The position numbers and the translations under genes were made by a program. Of a DNA stretch of 59,491 nt, positions 42,390 through 52,195 are shown one piece after another. Every line of letters begins with the position of its first letter. The stretch's first letter is position 1. Source of the DNA: JAJYSO01 sp964586655 (lineage in GTDB: Bacteria; Bacteroidota; Bacteroidia; Flavobacteriales; Flavobacteriaceae); the NCBI GenBank assembly GCA_964586655.1, contig CAZPGY010000017.1, forward strand, positions 1 to 59,491. Direction: 5' to 3'. The notes under the pieces were generated by a model. The model saw only the letters and a list, made by a program, of their open reading frames with translations, was not told where the DNA came from and ran no database searches.

Positions 42390-43376
42390 ATGATGAGTAA
42401 ACCACAACATCTTGCGGTCTTAACCTCGGGAGGAGATGCTCCCGGAATGAATGCAGCCATTCGCGCTGTAGTCCGTTGTTGCGCCTATCATCAAGTGAAA
42501 TGTACCGGGGTTTTTAGGGGGTATGAAGGTTTGATTGAAAAGGATTTTAAGCTATTAACTGCCCGTTCGGTAAGAAACATCATCAACCGCGGTGGCACTT
42601 TTTTAAAATCAACGCGCTCTGAGAAATTTCGCACCCTTGAAGGACAGCAAATAGCCCATCGACATTTAAAAGAATCAAAAATTGATGCCCTTGTTGTTAT
42701 TGGTGGAAATGGCACCCTAAAAGGAGCGCAAGCTTTTTCAGAAGCTTTTGACTTTCCGTTGGTCGGAATTCCCGCTACCATCGACAATGATATTTACGGC
42801 ACAGATTACAGTATTGGCTATGATACTGCGCTCAATTCTGTGGTGCAAGCAATTGACAAAATCAGAGACACTGCCAATTCTCACAACCGTCTTTTTTTGG
42901 TTGAGGTTATGGGCCGCAATGCCGGAGATATTGCTATGAATGCCGGAATTGCTGCCGGCGCTGAAGAAATTCTGATTCCGGAAGAAAACTTGGGAATAAC
43001 GCGATTACTTCAATCTTTAAAACGCAGTCGAAAAGCCGGAAAAACCTCAAGCATCATCGTAGTTTCAGAAGGGGAAAAAACCGGGAAAGACACCTTTGAA
43101 CTCGCCGATTACCTCAAGACCCACCTGACAGGTTATGAAGTGCGGGTTACCGTTTTAGGACATATTCAAAGAGGCGGAGCACCGAGTTGTTATGACCGTG
43201 TTCTGGCCAGCCGATTAGGAATAGAAGCGGTAGAAAAATTATTAAATGGGCAACAAAATTTGATGGTTGGCGTTACCAATAAAACGTTGACACAGATAGC
43301 CCTTGAAAAATCATTTTCTTATAAAAAGAAGTTTGACAGTGATTTATTACGCATCAATACCATTGCTTCTTTTTAG
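42390..43376 (+). CDS. pfkA: 6-Phosphofructokinase with variant GGNG motif
   Basis: 328 residues, phosphofructokinase fold of normal length. N-terminal nucleotide loop TSGGDAPGMNAAIR, catalytic TIDND in GIPATIDNDIYGTDYSIGYDTALN, FLVEVMGRNAGD and GHIQRGG are all kept. In the phosphate/Mg motif the sequence is VIGGNGTLKG, with Asn107 in place of the usual Asp of GGDG; the next Gly, which tells ATP- from PPi-dependent enzymes (GGDD in the latter), remains. The loop also reads IPATID in place of IPGTID. It may be a second, specialised PfkA paralogue. The kinase gene downstream starts 38 bases after its stop, so the two form an operon. Confidence 0.88.
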   Translation: MMSKPQHLAVLTSGGDAPGMNAAIRAVVRCCAYHQVKCTGVFRGYEGLIEKDFKLLTARSVRNIINRGGTFLKSTRSEKFRTLEGQQIAHRHLKESKIDALVVIGGNGTLKGAQAFSEAFDFPLVGIPATIDNDIYGTDYSIGYDTALNSVVQAIDKIRDTANSHNRLFLVEVMGRNAGDIAMNAGIAAGAEEILIPEENLGITRLLQSLKRSRKAGKTSSIIVVSEGEKTGKDTFELADYLKTHLTGYEVRVTVLGHIQRGGAPSCYDRVLASRLGIEAVEKLLNGQQNLMVGVTNKTLTQIALEKSFSYKKKFDSDLLRINTIASF

Positions 43377-43414
43377 AGAAATTATAAAAAAAATAATACT
43401 AAAAAAAGAAAATT

Positions 43415-44272
43415 ATGATTTTAATTGCCGATAGTGGCTCAACAAAATGTGACTGGATCTTATTTGATAAAGAGGGTGAAGTCATCTTTAAAACGAATAC
43501 TGCCGGGTTGAACCCCAATATCCTGACCACACAAATGCTTCATAAAAGGATTGCTCGCAGTCCCGAGTTGTCTCATGTTAAAAACGATGTGAAAGAGATT
43601 TATTTTTATGGCGCCGGCTGCGGAACCGACAAAAACCAGATTCGGTTACAGCGTTTCCTGGAAAAATATTTTAGATGGTCCAAAGCAAGTGTTGCCGAAG
43701 ACCTTTTGGGCGCTTGTCTTTCAGTGACCGATAAAGAAGGGATTGTCTGCATTTTGGGAACCGGCTCCAATGCCTGCTATTTTGATGGGAAAGAAACCGA
43801 CATCCACTCCCCTTCTCTGGGGTATATGATCATGGATGAAGCCAGTGGGAATTACTTTGGAAAACAGCTTTTAAAAGAATACTTCTATGGAAGAATGCCC
43901 GATAAGATTGCTGAAAAATTTGAATCCTCCTTTGACTGTGACCCACAGGTTATTAAAAACAACCTTTATAAAGGCGAAAATCCCAATGTATATTTAGCCG
44001 ATTTTGTTAAGTTTTTCTTCCTTTTTGATCCGATTCCCGACTATCTCATCCAAATTTTGTCTCGCGGGTTTCAAGATTTTATCGACCATTGGATTAAAGT
44101 ATATCCACAATCCAAATCGGTTCCTATCCATTTTGTCGGCTCTGTAGCCTATCACTCAAGAAAAATACTGGAAGAAGTTTTAAAAAGTAACGGACTCACC
44201 TTAGGAAAAGTAGAGCAACACCCCATTAAAGGCCTAACCGAATATTTTAAAAATAAAATTAAATCGGCATAA
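43415..44272 (+). CDS. BadF/BadG-type sugar kinase (N-acetylglucosamine kinase-like)
   Basis: 285 residues, ASKHA superfamily kinase of the BadF/BadG/BcrA/BcrD family. The N-terminal phosphate-1 motif is IADSGSTKCDWILFDKEG; phosphate-2 is CILGTGSNACYFDG with the following GLG-like SLGYMIMDEASGNYFGK; and adenosine-site HFVGSVAYHSRKIL is at the C-terminus. Such proteins in Bacteroidota phosphorylate N-acetylglucosamine or related amino sugars. Being in an operon with a variant PfkA supports sugar-phosphate metabolism. The precise sugar is not fixed by the sequence. Confidence 0.85.
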   Translation: MILIADSGSTKCDWILFDKEGEVIFKTNTAGLNPNILTTQMLHKRIARSPELSHVKNDVKEIYFYGAGCGTDKNQIRLQRFLEKYFRWSKASVAEDLLGACLSVTDKEGIVCILGTGSNACYFDGKETDIHSPSLGYMIMDEASGNYFGKQLLKEYFYGRMPDKIAEKFESSFDCDPQVIKNNLYKGENPNVYLADFVKFFFLFDPIPDYLIQILSRGFQDFIDHWIKVYPQSKSVPIHFVGSVAYHSRKILEEVLKSNGLTLGKVEQHPIKGLTEYFKNKIKSA

Positions 44273-44301
44273 ACCTGTACTCCGCTGTTTTCATATAAAA
44301 C

Positions 44302-44343
44302 CACAACCCCAATTTTAGACGCAGTGCTATAATTGGGGTTGTG
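44302..44343. terminator. Bidirectional terminator BadF-kinase / ppa
   Basis: Perfect 13-bp stem CACAACCCCAATT / AATTGGGGTTGTG with a 16-nt loop between convergent genes. On the minus strand it is followed by GTTTTAT, on the plus by TTATTTC. Confidence 0.65.
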
Positions 44344-44400
44344 TTATTTCAATAACATAATTCTTGAGCATTCCTATAAGGCCCAAAAATTAAAAAAACC

Positions 44401-44946
44401 TTAAGAAGACGTGGTTGAAAAGGTCTTTTTATAATCCTCAATGGCGGTTTTGATAATCTCAATCGCTCTATCACGACCTTGAAAACCTTCAACTTCAACT
44501 GATTTTTCTTCAAGTTTTTTATAAGTTTCAAAGAAGTTCTGCAACTCTTTACAGAAGTGCGGCGGAAGCGCTTCAATCGAATCGTACTTATTGACCATCT
44601 CGTCATCGTTGGCAACGGCAATAATTTTATCGTCGAGTTCGCCATCATCAATCATGCGCATCACTCCGATAACTTTGGCCTCAACCAAACACATGGGATG
44701 AATGGATTCCTGTGACAGCACAATGATATCAAGCGGATCATTGTCATCTCCATAAGTTTGCGGTATAAACCCATAATTATCAGGGTATTGCATAGAAGAA
44801 AACAGCACGCGATCCAACCGAAGCATTCCGGTGGCTTTGTCCAATTCATATTTGGCTTTGCTGCCTTTGGGAATTTCTATAATCGCCTCCACAATTTCAG
44901 GGGTCTTTTCGCCTATGGGCGCTTCGTGCCATGGATTGTAACTCAT
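44401..44946 (-). CDS. ppa: Inorganic pyrophosphatase, family I
   Basis: 181 residues. Hydrolyses pyrophosphate released in biosynthesis. Family I signature: IIEIPKGSKAKYELDKATGMLRLDRVLFSSMQYPDNYGFIPQT followed by the active-site DDNDPLDIIVL, then VEAKVIGVMRMIDDGELDDKIIAV. Length and sequence are of the Bacteroidota type. The gene is monocistronic and convergent with the sugar kinase. Confidence 0.95.
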   Translation of the reverse strand: MSYNPWHEAPIGEKTPEIVEAIIEIPKGSKAKYELDKATGMLRLDRVLFSSMQYPDNYGFIPQTYGDDNDPLDIIVLSQESIHPMCLVEAKVIGVMRMIDDGELDDKIIAVANDDEMVNKYDSIEALPPHFCKELQNFFETYKKLEEKSVEVEGFQGRDRAIEIIKTAIEDYKKTFSTTSS

Positions 44947-45459
44947 CTCGCTGATCGTATTTTAAAATTTCTATTATTAATTCTCTTTTGTTGCTCGTCG
45001 ATTTATCTCGATCATTTTAAGTACCAGCTAAAAAAATTAAAGGAATGCTGTTAAAGCTTAATTACTCCTCCTATTCTGGAGAAACGTCAAGATTTTTAAT
45101 CGAGCCGCGCAAATATAGGCTTTTTTGATATTTCAACCAACAATTTTTAAGCCGAGCAGGGAGTTTAGCCCTCATTATAAAGTTTTTCAGTCCTTTATTT
45201 AACTGACGTCCTTAATTCAGATACTGTCCTAAAAAATGGTAATACCAATTAAACCAATATTTATAAATTAAATAGAGATCAGATGGGCTTCAAAAAAAAT
45301 AAGGAAGCTGTTTTGTGGAGCACGCAAAAATGCTTTCCTCTTACCTCTATTTTACTTGTAAAAATGAAGAGGTATGTCGACAAACGGTCTAAAGCCAAAA
45401 AAAGGGATCAACCAAAGTTCATCCCTTTTTTTTGTGAATTTAAAAGATATAGCCTCATT
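44947..45459. other. Intergenic region ppa / TPR gene
   Basis: About 510 bases. It holds an ATACCAATT repeat end at 45242-45275 (ATACCAATT, AAACCAATATTTATAAATTAAATA), whose partner terminus is missing or degraded, and the terminator at 45397-45432. The remainder shows no gene-like frame. Confidence 0.45.
45397..45432 (-). terminator. Terminator of the gyrA-TPR operon
   Basis: Perfect 12-bp stem AAAAAAAGGGAT / ATCCCTTTTTTT with a 12-nt loop; on the minus strand the stem itself ends in a T-run. It lies 27 nt past the stop of the TPR gene. Confidence 0.78.
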
Positions 45460-46731
45460 TTAGCCCTTATTGAGCGAGTCCATCATCTTTTTATATTTTT
45501 TTGCTTTTTCCGTTTTTCCAAACTGAAGGCTGATTTGATACAAAGAACGAATCAGCTCCTTGTTTTCAGGTTCATACTTCAAAGCTTTCTCCATATAGGG
45601 CAAGGCTTTTTTAAGTAAAGCCTCTCGCTTCTTTCCAAGTTGATTATACTTTTCCATATCGGCATCAGACATGCCCAGGGAATTCATTTCCTTGACAACC
45701 TTTTCTTGTTTGCTCAAGTAAATATTGGCCATACCTCGATAAGCCTCAACATTTTCTGCATTGGCTTCAATGGCTTTTTTATAGTTCTTTTTGGCCAGTT
45801 CTCTTTTACCGCTCTTCTGCATAATGTCTCCGAGCATCAGGTAATATTTATCGGCATTATCAGGATCAGCAGTAATTAATTTACTCAGCAATCCGTCGAT
45901 CTTATCGGTTTTACCCATTTTTTGGTAGATAATAACCTGAGCCTTCAGCATTTGAACATCGTTGGGATTAGCCTTTACCGCCTCTTTAATAGCTTCCAGC
46001 GCTTTATCCTTTTTATTGTTTCTCAAATAAAGTAGGGCCAGTTGCTTAACGACATCTCCGGCTTTTGATTCGGCTCGTTTTAAACCGGGGTCGGTATATT
46101 TTCCGGTTTTCACCAAAAGATCTCGCTGGGTCTTGTTGCCAAAAACCTCAACCTCTCCAGTGCTTGCATTTTTGGCTGTGTATTGAAGAGATCGACCTTC
46201 ATAGCCCATATTGCGCAGCTTCTCAAAATATTTAATCGCCACCTCATCATTTTCTGCATAATAAGCATTATTGGCAGCGGCAAATAAATAAATAGTGTCT
46301 TGTGGATAAAGGCTGTAAACAAAGTGAAAATTTTTAGCGGCCTGTTCAAAATTATGCGATTTACTTTCCTCAAGACCGGAGTTTGCCGCCATGCTTCTAA
46401 GTTGATCCAGCTTATTAATGGCTTCTTCTTTTTCGCTGTCTTTACCAAACTTCATTACTTTTTGATAGCTCTTTGCGGCTGATTTCAAGCTTTCTAAGCT
46501 ACCAAATTGCTGACTCATAAAGAAGTATAAATCTCCTTTAACGGCATAAAAATCAGCTTTGACCTTATCTTTTTCTGAAGCAATTTGAGGCTCCACTTTC
46601 TCAATCAAAGCTTTTGCTTTAGAGAGTTCATTATTCTCCAGGGCTTTTTCAGCATTCCTGATTTCTCGTTTTTGTCCAAAGGCCACAACACTCACCATAA
46701 GCAGTGCGAGGCTTAATAACTTAATCTTCAT
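45460..46731 (-). CDS. Tetratricopeptide repeat protein, secreted/periplasmic
   Basis: 423 residues. Signal peptide MKIKLLSLALLMVSVVAFG, then TPR-type helical hairpins throughout, e.g. KALENNELSKAKALIEKVEP, KALEAIKEAVKANPNDVQMLKAQVI, KLITADPDNADKYYLMLGD, and AKKNYKKAIEANAENVEAYRGMANIYL. No catalytic domain. TPR repeats mediate protein contacts, likely in the periplasm. It follows gyrA with 27 bases between and is probably co-transcribed, a linkage whose meaning is not obvious. Confidence 0.85.
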   Translation of the reverse strand: MKIKLLSLALLMVSVVAFGQKREIRNAEKALENNELSKAKALIEKVEPQIASEKDKVKADFYAVKGDLYFFMSQQFGSLESLKSAAKSYQKVMKFGKDSEKEEAINKLDQLRSMAANSGLEESKSHNFEQAAKNFHFVYSLYPQDTIYLFAAANNAYYAENDEVAIKYFEKLRNMGYEGRSLQYTAKNASTGEVEVFGNKTQRDLLVKTGKYTDPGLKRAESKAGDVVKQLALLYLRNNKKDKALEAIKEAVKANPNDVQMLKAQVIIYQKMGKTDKIDGLLSKLITADPDNADKYYLMLGDIMQKSGKRELAKKNYKKAIEANAENVEAYRGMANIYLSKQEKVVKEMNSLGMSDADMEKYNQLGKKREALLKKALPYMEKALKYEPENKELIRSLYQISLQFGKTEKAKKYKKMMDSLNKG

Positions 46732-46758
46732 GTTTTCTATTTTTATTCAACAATTTTT

Positions 46759-49305
46759 TCACTCTTCTTCCTCAGAAGGATTTGCTTTGGGGTTATCTCC
46801 CTCAAGGGTTGTGCCATTTTCATTTTCGCCAAGTGTTTCGGTTTCTTCATCTTCCTCATCATCTTCATTAACAATGCGAGCCACCGCTGCGATAGCGTCA
46901 TTTTTTCGCAGGTTAATCAAGCGTACTCCCTGAGTAGCACGTCCCATAACGCGAAGATTTTCTACGGCAATACGAATGGCAACCCCCGATTTATTGATAA
47001 TCATCAAATCATCGTTATCCGTTACGTTCTTAATAGCTACTAAACTACCGGTTTTTTCTGTGATATTAAGAGTTTTAACGCCCTTTCCACCGCGGTTGGT
47101 GATTCGATAATCTTCAAGGCTTGAGCGCTTTCCATATCCATTTTCAGAAACCACCAAGATATCGGTTTCTACATCATTAACTGAAACCATACCGATGACT
47201 TCATCTTTATCATTTGCCAACCGGATACCGCGAACTCCGGAAGCGGTTCGACCCATAGGTCGAGTTTTACTTTCTTCAAAACGTATGCACTTTCCACTTT
47301 TTCCGGCCAGCATAATTTGACTGTCACCGGTTGTGAGCTTCGCAGAAAGCAATTCATCTCCTTCTCGGATGCCGATGGCTCGAATACCATTTGATCGGGG
47401 ACGTGAATACTGCTCGAGGATGGTCTTTTTGACCTGTCCTTTTTTGGTAGCCATGATTACATAATGACTGTTGATGTATTCCTCATCGTTCAAGTCTTGG
47501 GTACAAATAAAGGCTTTCACCTTATCTTCCTTGTCAATATTAATCAGGTTTTGAATGGCTCGTCCTTTTGAAGTTTTACTGCCTTCCGGGATTTCAAAAA
47601 CACGCATCCAATAGCACTGTCCGGCCTGAGTAAAGAAAATCATATATTGATGATTGGTACCGACAAACAGGTATTCTAAGAAATCTTCGTTACGGGTGGT
47701 GGAAGCTTTTGAGCCAATTCCTCCTCGACGTTGTTTTCTGTATTCGGTCAAGGGAGTTCGTTTAATATATCCGGCATGAGAAATGGAAATGACCACCTGT
47801 TCATCAGGAATCATGTCTTCAATATTCAATTCACCTCCCGAGTATTCAATTTGAGAGCGACGTTCGTCCCCAAACTGCTCTTTCACTTCTAAGAGCTCCG
47901 CTTTGATGATTTCCATACGTCGATCTTCACTGGACAGAATATCTTTCAAGTCCTTAATGGTCTCCATCAATTCTTCATATTCGGTACGCAGTTTATCTTG
48001 CTCCAATCCGGTCAATTGTCCCAGCCGCATTTCCACAATGGCTTTGGCCTGAATTTCAGAAAGTTCAAAGCGTTCCATCAATTTGTTGCGAGCTTCTTCA
48101 CGACTTTTAGAGCTTCTAATCAGTTGGATAACCTCATCTATATTATCCGAAGCAATGATTAATCCTTCCAAAATATGAGCGCGTTCTTCTGCTTTTTTCA
48201 GCTCATATTTGGTACGTCGCACCACTACATCATGGCGGTGATCGACAAAATGGACAATCAAATCCTTCAAATTGAGTTGCTCCGGTCGGCCATTGACCAA
48301 GGCAATGTTATTGACGCTGAAAGAAGATTGTAGCGCAGTGTGTTTAAACAGAGTGTTCAAAACAATATTAGGAATAGCATCGCGCTTTAGCATATAGACA
48401 ATACGCATTCCCTTCCGATCCGACTCATCGCGAATTAGCGAAATTCCCTCAATTTTTTTCTCGTTGACCATATCGGCCGTTTTTTTAATCATGGTGGCCT
48501 TGTTGACCAAGTAGGGAATTTCAGTCACCACAATACATTCACGGCCTTTAATTTCTTCAATATGAGCTTTACCGCGCATGACAATACGTCCGCGACCAGT
48601 TTTAAAAGCATCTTTCACCCCATCATAGCCATAAATGGTGCCCCCGGTAGGAAAATCGGGAGCTTTGATGTACTGCATGAGCTCATCAATCTCTATAGCT
48701 CGATTATCAATATAAGCAATGGTTCCATCGACCACTTCAGAAAGGTTGTGTGGCGCCATATTGGTAGCCATTCCTACTGCAATTCCACTGGCTCCGTTCA
48801 CCAATAAACTGGGAATTCGGGTAGGTAAAACCGAAGGTTCTTCTATGGTATCATCAAAATTCAATTGGTGGTCAACCGTATCTTTCTCTATATCGGTCAG
48901 CATGGCTTCACTCAGCTTACGCATTTTTGCTTCGGTATAACGCATGGCAGCCGGGCTGTCACCATCTACCGAACCAAAGTTACCTTGACCATCCACCAAC
49001 ATATAGCGCATACTCCATTCCTGCGCCATTCGCACCATGGTGTCATAAACCGAAGTATCTCCATGCGGGTGATACTTTCCTAAAACCTCCCCCACAATAC
49101 GAGCCGATTTTTTATGGGACCTGTTGGAAAATAATCCGAGTTCATGCATCCCAAAAAGGACACGGCGATGAACCGGTTTCAAACCATCGCGCACATCGGG
49201 CAGCGCACGTGACACAATGACAGACATTGAATAATCAATGTATGCCGTTTTCATTTCGTCTTCAATATTAATAGGGATTAATTTCTCCCCTTCTCCTTCA
49301 GCCAT
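46759..49305 (-). CDS. gyrA: DNA gyrase subunit A
   Basis: 848 residues. The breakage-reunion subunit that introduces negative supercoils with GyrB. N-terminal winged-helix domain with YIDYSMSVIVSRALPDVRDGLKPVHRRVLF, catalytic Tyr123 in AAMRYTEAKM, and the quinolone-determining region HPHGDTSVYDTMV: Thr84 at the E. coli Ser83 position (a small hydroxyl residue, as in many wild types) and Asp88 kept. C-terminal beta-pinwheel repeats begin near residue 510; the GyrA box is QRRGGIGSK. The acidic tail EEDEEDEETETLGENENG is normal. Followed by the TPR gene. Confidence 0.95.
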   Translation of the reverse strand: MAEGEGEKLIPINIEDEMKTAYIDYSMSVIVSRALPDVRDGLKPVHRRVLFGMHELGLFSNRSHKKSARIVGEVLGKYHPHGDTSVYDTMVRMAQEWSMRYMLVDGQGNFGSVDGDSPAAMRYTEAKMRKLSEAMLTDIEKDTVDHQLNFDDTIEEPSVLPTRIPSLLVNGASGIAVGMATNMAPHNLSEVVDGTIAYIDNRAIEIDELMQYIKAPDFPTGGTIYGYDGVKDAFKTGRGRIVMRGKAHIEEIKGRECIVVTEIPYLVNKATMIKKTADMVNEKKIEGISLIRDESDRKGMRIVYMLKRDAIPNIVLNTLFKHTALQSSFSVNNIALVNGRPEQLNLKDLIVHFVDHRHDVVVRRTKYELKKAEERAHILEGLIIASDNIDEVIQLIRSSKSREEARNKLMERFELSEIQAKAIVEMRLGQLTGLEQDKLRTEYEELMETIKDLKDILSSEDRRMEIIKAELLEVKEQFGDERRSQIEYSGGELNIEDMIPDEQVVISISHAGYIKRTPLTEYRKQRRGGIGSKASTTRNEDFLEYLFVGTNHQYMIFFTQAGQCYWMRVFEIPEGSKTSKGRAIQNLINIDKEDKVKAFICTQDLNDEEYINSHYVIMATKKGQVKKTILEQYSRPRSNGIRAIGIREGDELLSAKLTTGDSQIMLAGKSGKCIRFEESKTRPMGRTASGVRGIRLANDKDEVIGMVSVNDVETDILVVSENGYGKRSSLEDYRITNRGGKGVKTLNITEKTGSLVAIKNVTDNDDLMIINKSGVAIRIAVENLRVMGRATQGVRLINLRKNDAIAAVARIVNEDDEEDEETETLGENENGTTLEGDNPKANPSEEEE

Positions 49306-49535
49306 ATAGTTATGTTGTTTCTTTTTGTTAGCGCAGCAATTTAATTATTTTTCGGAGATTATAAAATTTAAATGCCTACCTATTTATTAACAAATTCTTG
49401 GGTTCATTTCGTTAATAAGTATCTTATCTTTATTTTTGTCAAGAAGTCAAAACTGATTCCTTGGCGATTTGCTATATTTAGGAATAGTTTTTGACCCCTA
49501 ATTTATTAGAAATTTCATATTTAGAGAGGATAAAA

Positions 49536-52100
49536 ATGGATGATAATTTTTCACCACGAGTAAAAGACGTAATTACTTATAGTAAGGAAGAAGCACTGCG
49601 TTTGGGGCATGAGCACATTGGAACTGAGCATTTGATGCTGGGTTTATTGCGCGATGGCAATGGCAAAGCCATAGATATTTTAGAAACCCTGGATATCGAT
49701 TTGGATTATTTACGCAAGAAAGTAGAAATCCTCAGTCCGGCCAATCCGAGCACTCATTCAACGCAAGAAAAGAAAAACATTCACCTGACCCGTCAGGCAG
49801 AACGAGCCCTGAAAACCACTTTTTTAGAGGCCAAACTATTTCACAGCTCTACCATCAACACGGCGCATTTGCTGCTGTGTATCTTGCGCAATGAAAATGA
49901 CCCTACCACCAAGTTACTCAATCGTTTAAAGGTTGATTATGACAATGTAAAAGGCGAATTTAAAGCCATGATTACTCACGATGAAGATCACACCACACCG
50001 CCTGAAGCCTCTTACTCTGAAGGTGAAGGATCGGCTAAAGACCGGCCAAAACACAATCCTTTTAAAACAGGAAAAAGCGGCGGATCCGGACATAAAGGCA
50101 GTAAAAAGTCCAAAACCCCGGTACTCGATAATTTTGGTCGAGATCTTACCGCCATGGCCAATGCCGACAAACTGGATCCGGTTATCGGTCGGGAGAAAGA
50201 AATTGAACGTGTGTCTCAAATTTTGAGTCGTCGCAAGAAAAACAATCCTCTGCTCATTGGGGAACCCGGCGTAGGGAAAAGTGCCATTGCCGAAGGATTG
50301 GCTTTGCGCATTATCCAACACAAAGTATCACGCATTCTCTTTGAAAAACGAGTGGTCACTTTAGATTTAGCCAGTTTGGTAGCCGGCACCAAATACCGCG
50401 GACAGTTTGAAGAGCGCATGAAAGCAGTGATGAACGAACTGGAAAAAAATGACAATATCATCCTCTTTATCGATGAGATCCATACTATTGTAGGAGCCGG
50501 TGGTGCCACAGGAAGCTTAGATGCCAGCAATATGTTTAAACCGGCCTTGGCACGCGGAGAGTTACAATGTATTGGAGCCACTACCATGGACGAATATCGT
50601 CAACACATCGAAAAAGATGGAGCTTTAGAAAGACGCTTCCAGAAAGTGGTGGTCGAACCCACTTCGGTAGACCAAACCATTGAAATTCTCAATAATATTA
50701 AGGATAAATACGAAGCCCATCACAATGTTATTTATACCGATGCTGCCATTCAAGCTTGTGTCAAATTGACCAATCGATACATGACCGATCGCTTCCTGCC
50801 CGACAAGGCTATCGATGCTTTAGACGAAGCAGGATCGAGGGTTCATATCACCAATATAGAAGTTCCTAAACGCGTATTGGAGCTCGAGCAAAAACTGGAA
50901 AAAGTTAGAGCCTCCAAAAATTCAGTGGTCAAAAAACAAAAATATGAAGAAGCTGCCAAGCTTCGTGATGACGAAAAAAATATCATGGCCGAATTAGAAA
51001 CCGCCAAAGAACGATGGGAAGAAGAGTCTAAACAACACAAAGAAACGGTATCTGAAACCAATGTAGAAGATGTCGTCTCTATGATGACCGGCATTCCGGT
51101 AAACCGCATTGCCAAAGCAGAAAAAAGCAAGTTGGCTGCATTAGATGAAACCATTAAAAACCGAGTCATCGGGCAAGATGCAGCGGTCAAAAAAGTGGTC
51201 AAAGCCATTCAACGCAATCGCGCCGGGCTCAAAGACCCCAACAAACCCATAGGTTCTTTTATCTTTTTGGGACAAACCGGAGTGGGTAAAACCCAACTTG
51301 CCAAGGTTTTGTCATGGGAGCTCTTTGACAGCCCTGATGCACTCATTCGAGTGGATATGAGTGAGTATATGGAAAAATTTGCCGTTTCTCGCTTGATTGG
51401 TGCGCCTCCGGGATATGTGGGCTATGAAGAAGGTGGAGAACTGACCGAAAGGGTACGCAAACACCCCTATTCTGTGGTCTTGCTGGATGAGATCGAAAAA
51501 GCTCACGCCGATGTGTACAACACCTTATTGCAAATAATGGATGACGGTTATATCACCGACAGCTTGGGGCGAAAAATAGATTTTCGCAACACTATCATCA
51601 TCATGACTTCTAATATTGGAGCTCGTAAATTACAAGATTTCGGATTGGGAGTAGGTTTTGGCACCAAAGCACGTAAAGAACAAGTGGACAGTGATATTCG
51701 AGGTATTCTGGAAAATTCTCTTAAAAAAACCTTTGCACCCGAGTTCTTAAACCGAGTTGATGATGTCGTTATCTTTAATCCGTTGGAGCGTGAATCCATT
51801 GACAAAATCATAGACATCGAATTGTCCAAATTGTATGAGCGCGTTCGAGAATTGGGCTATACCATCAGTATGAGCGACCAAGCCAAGGAATTTATTGCTG
51901 AAAAAGGTTTTGATCGACAATATGGAGCCCGTCCTTTAAAACGAGCCATTCAAAAATATGTGGAAGAAGAATTGGCCGACAAGATTGTCAATTCAAAAAT
52001 AGAAGAAGGTGACACCCTGTTCATGGAATTGGATGAAAAGGAAGAAGAACTGGTGGTAACCGTAAAAAAAGAAAAGAAAGAAGAGAGCGATTCCGAATAA
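49536..52100 (+). CDS. clpC: ATP-dependent Clp protease ATP-binding subunit ClpC
   Basis: 854 residues from the ATG at 49536, which has GAGAGGA upstream; the earlier TTG at 49491 is rejected. AAA+ unfoldase for ClpP. Two N-terminal repeat motifs (about 4-145), first AAA+ module with Walker A GEPGVGKS (242-249), a UVR/middle coiled coil domain (about 410-475, RASKNSVVKKQKYEEAAKLRDDEKNIMAEL) that marks ClpC and not ClpA, and second AAA+ module with GQTGVGKT. The linker between N domain and AAA1 is basic and Gly/Ser-rich (about 160-200). Divergent from gyrA. Confidence 0.95.
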   Translation: MDDNFSPRVKDVITYSKEEALRLGHEHIGTEHLMLGLLRDGNGKAIDILETLDIDLDYLRKKVEILSPANPSTHSTQEKKNIHLTRQAERALKTTFLEAKLFHSSTINTAHLLLCILRNENDPTTKLLNRLKVDYDNVKGEFKAMITHDEDHTTPPEASYSEGEGSAKDRPKHNPFKTGKSGGSGHKGSKKSKTPVLDNFGRDLTAMANADKLDPVIGREKEIERVSQILSRRKKNNPLLIGEPGVGKSAIAEGLALRIIQHKVSRILFEKRVVTLDLASLVAGTKYRGQFEERMKAVMNELEKNDNIILFIDEIHTIVGAGGATGSLDASNMFKPALARGELQCIGATTMDEYRQHIEKDGALERRFQKVVVEPTSVDQTIEILNNIKDKYEAHHNVIYTDAAIQACVKLTNRYMTDRFLPDKAIDALDEAGSRVHITNIEVPKRVLELEQKLEKVRASKNSVVKKQKYEEAAKLRDDEKNIMAELETAKERWEEESKQHKETVSETNVEDVVSMMTGIPVNRIAKAEKSKLAALDETIKNRVIGQDAAVKKVVKAIQRNRAGLKDPNKPIGSFIFLGQTGVGKTQLAKVLSWELFDSPDALIRVDMSEYMEKFAVSRLIGAPPGYVGYEEGGELTERVRKHPYSVVLLDEIEKAHADVYNTLLQIMDDGYITDSLGRKIDFRNTIIIMTSNIGARKLQDFGLGVGFGTKARKEQVDSDIRGILENSLKKTFAPEFLNRVDDVVIFNPLERESIDKIIDIELSKLYERVRELGYTISMSDQAKEFIAEKGFDRQYGARPLKRAIQKYVEEELADKIVNSKIEEGDTLFMELDEKEEELVVTVKKEKKEESDSE

Positions 52101-52109
52101 TATAAAAAA

Positions 52110-52145
52110 ACTCCCCCTTACTTAAAAAAATAAGTGAGGGGGAGT
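52110..52145. terminator. Bidirectional terminator clpC / murA
   Basis: 14-bp stem ACTCCCCCTTACTT / AAGTGAGGGGGAGT (one wobble), loop AAAAAAAT. A-rich on the left, so it gives a T-run for the minus-strand murA transcript; a weaker T stretch lies on the plus side. Confidence 0.75.
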
Positions 52146-52195
52146 CTTATCAAATGCCGATCACGATCACCAATACAACTTCCGCTCGGTGACCA

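Noticed and set aside
42390..43376. PPi-dependent phosphofructokinase
   Set aside because: PPi enzymes carry GGDD; here the last Gly of GGNG is kept, so donor specificity for PPi is not supported.
49040..49070. Quinolone-resistance mutation in GyrA
   Set aside because: The residue at E. coli Ser83 is Thr, common in wild types, and the Asp87 equivalent is present.
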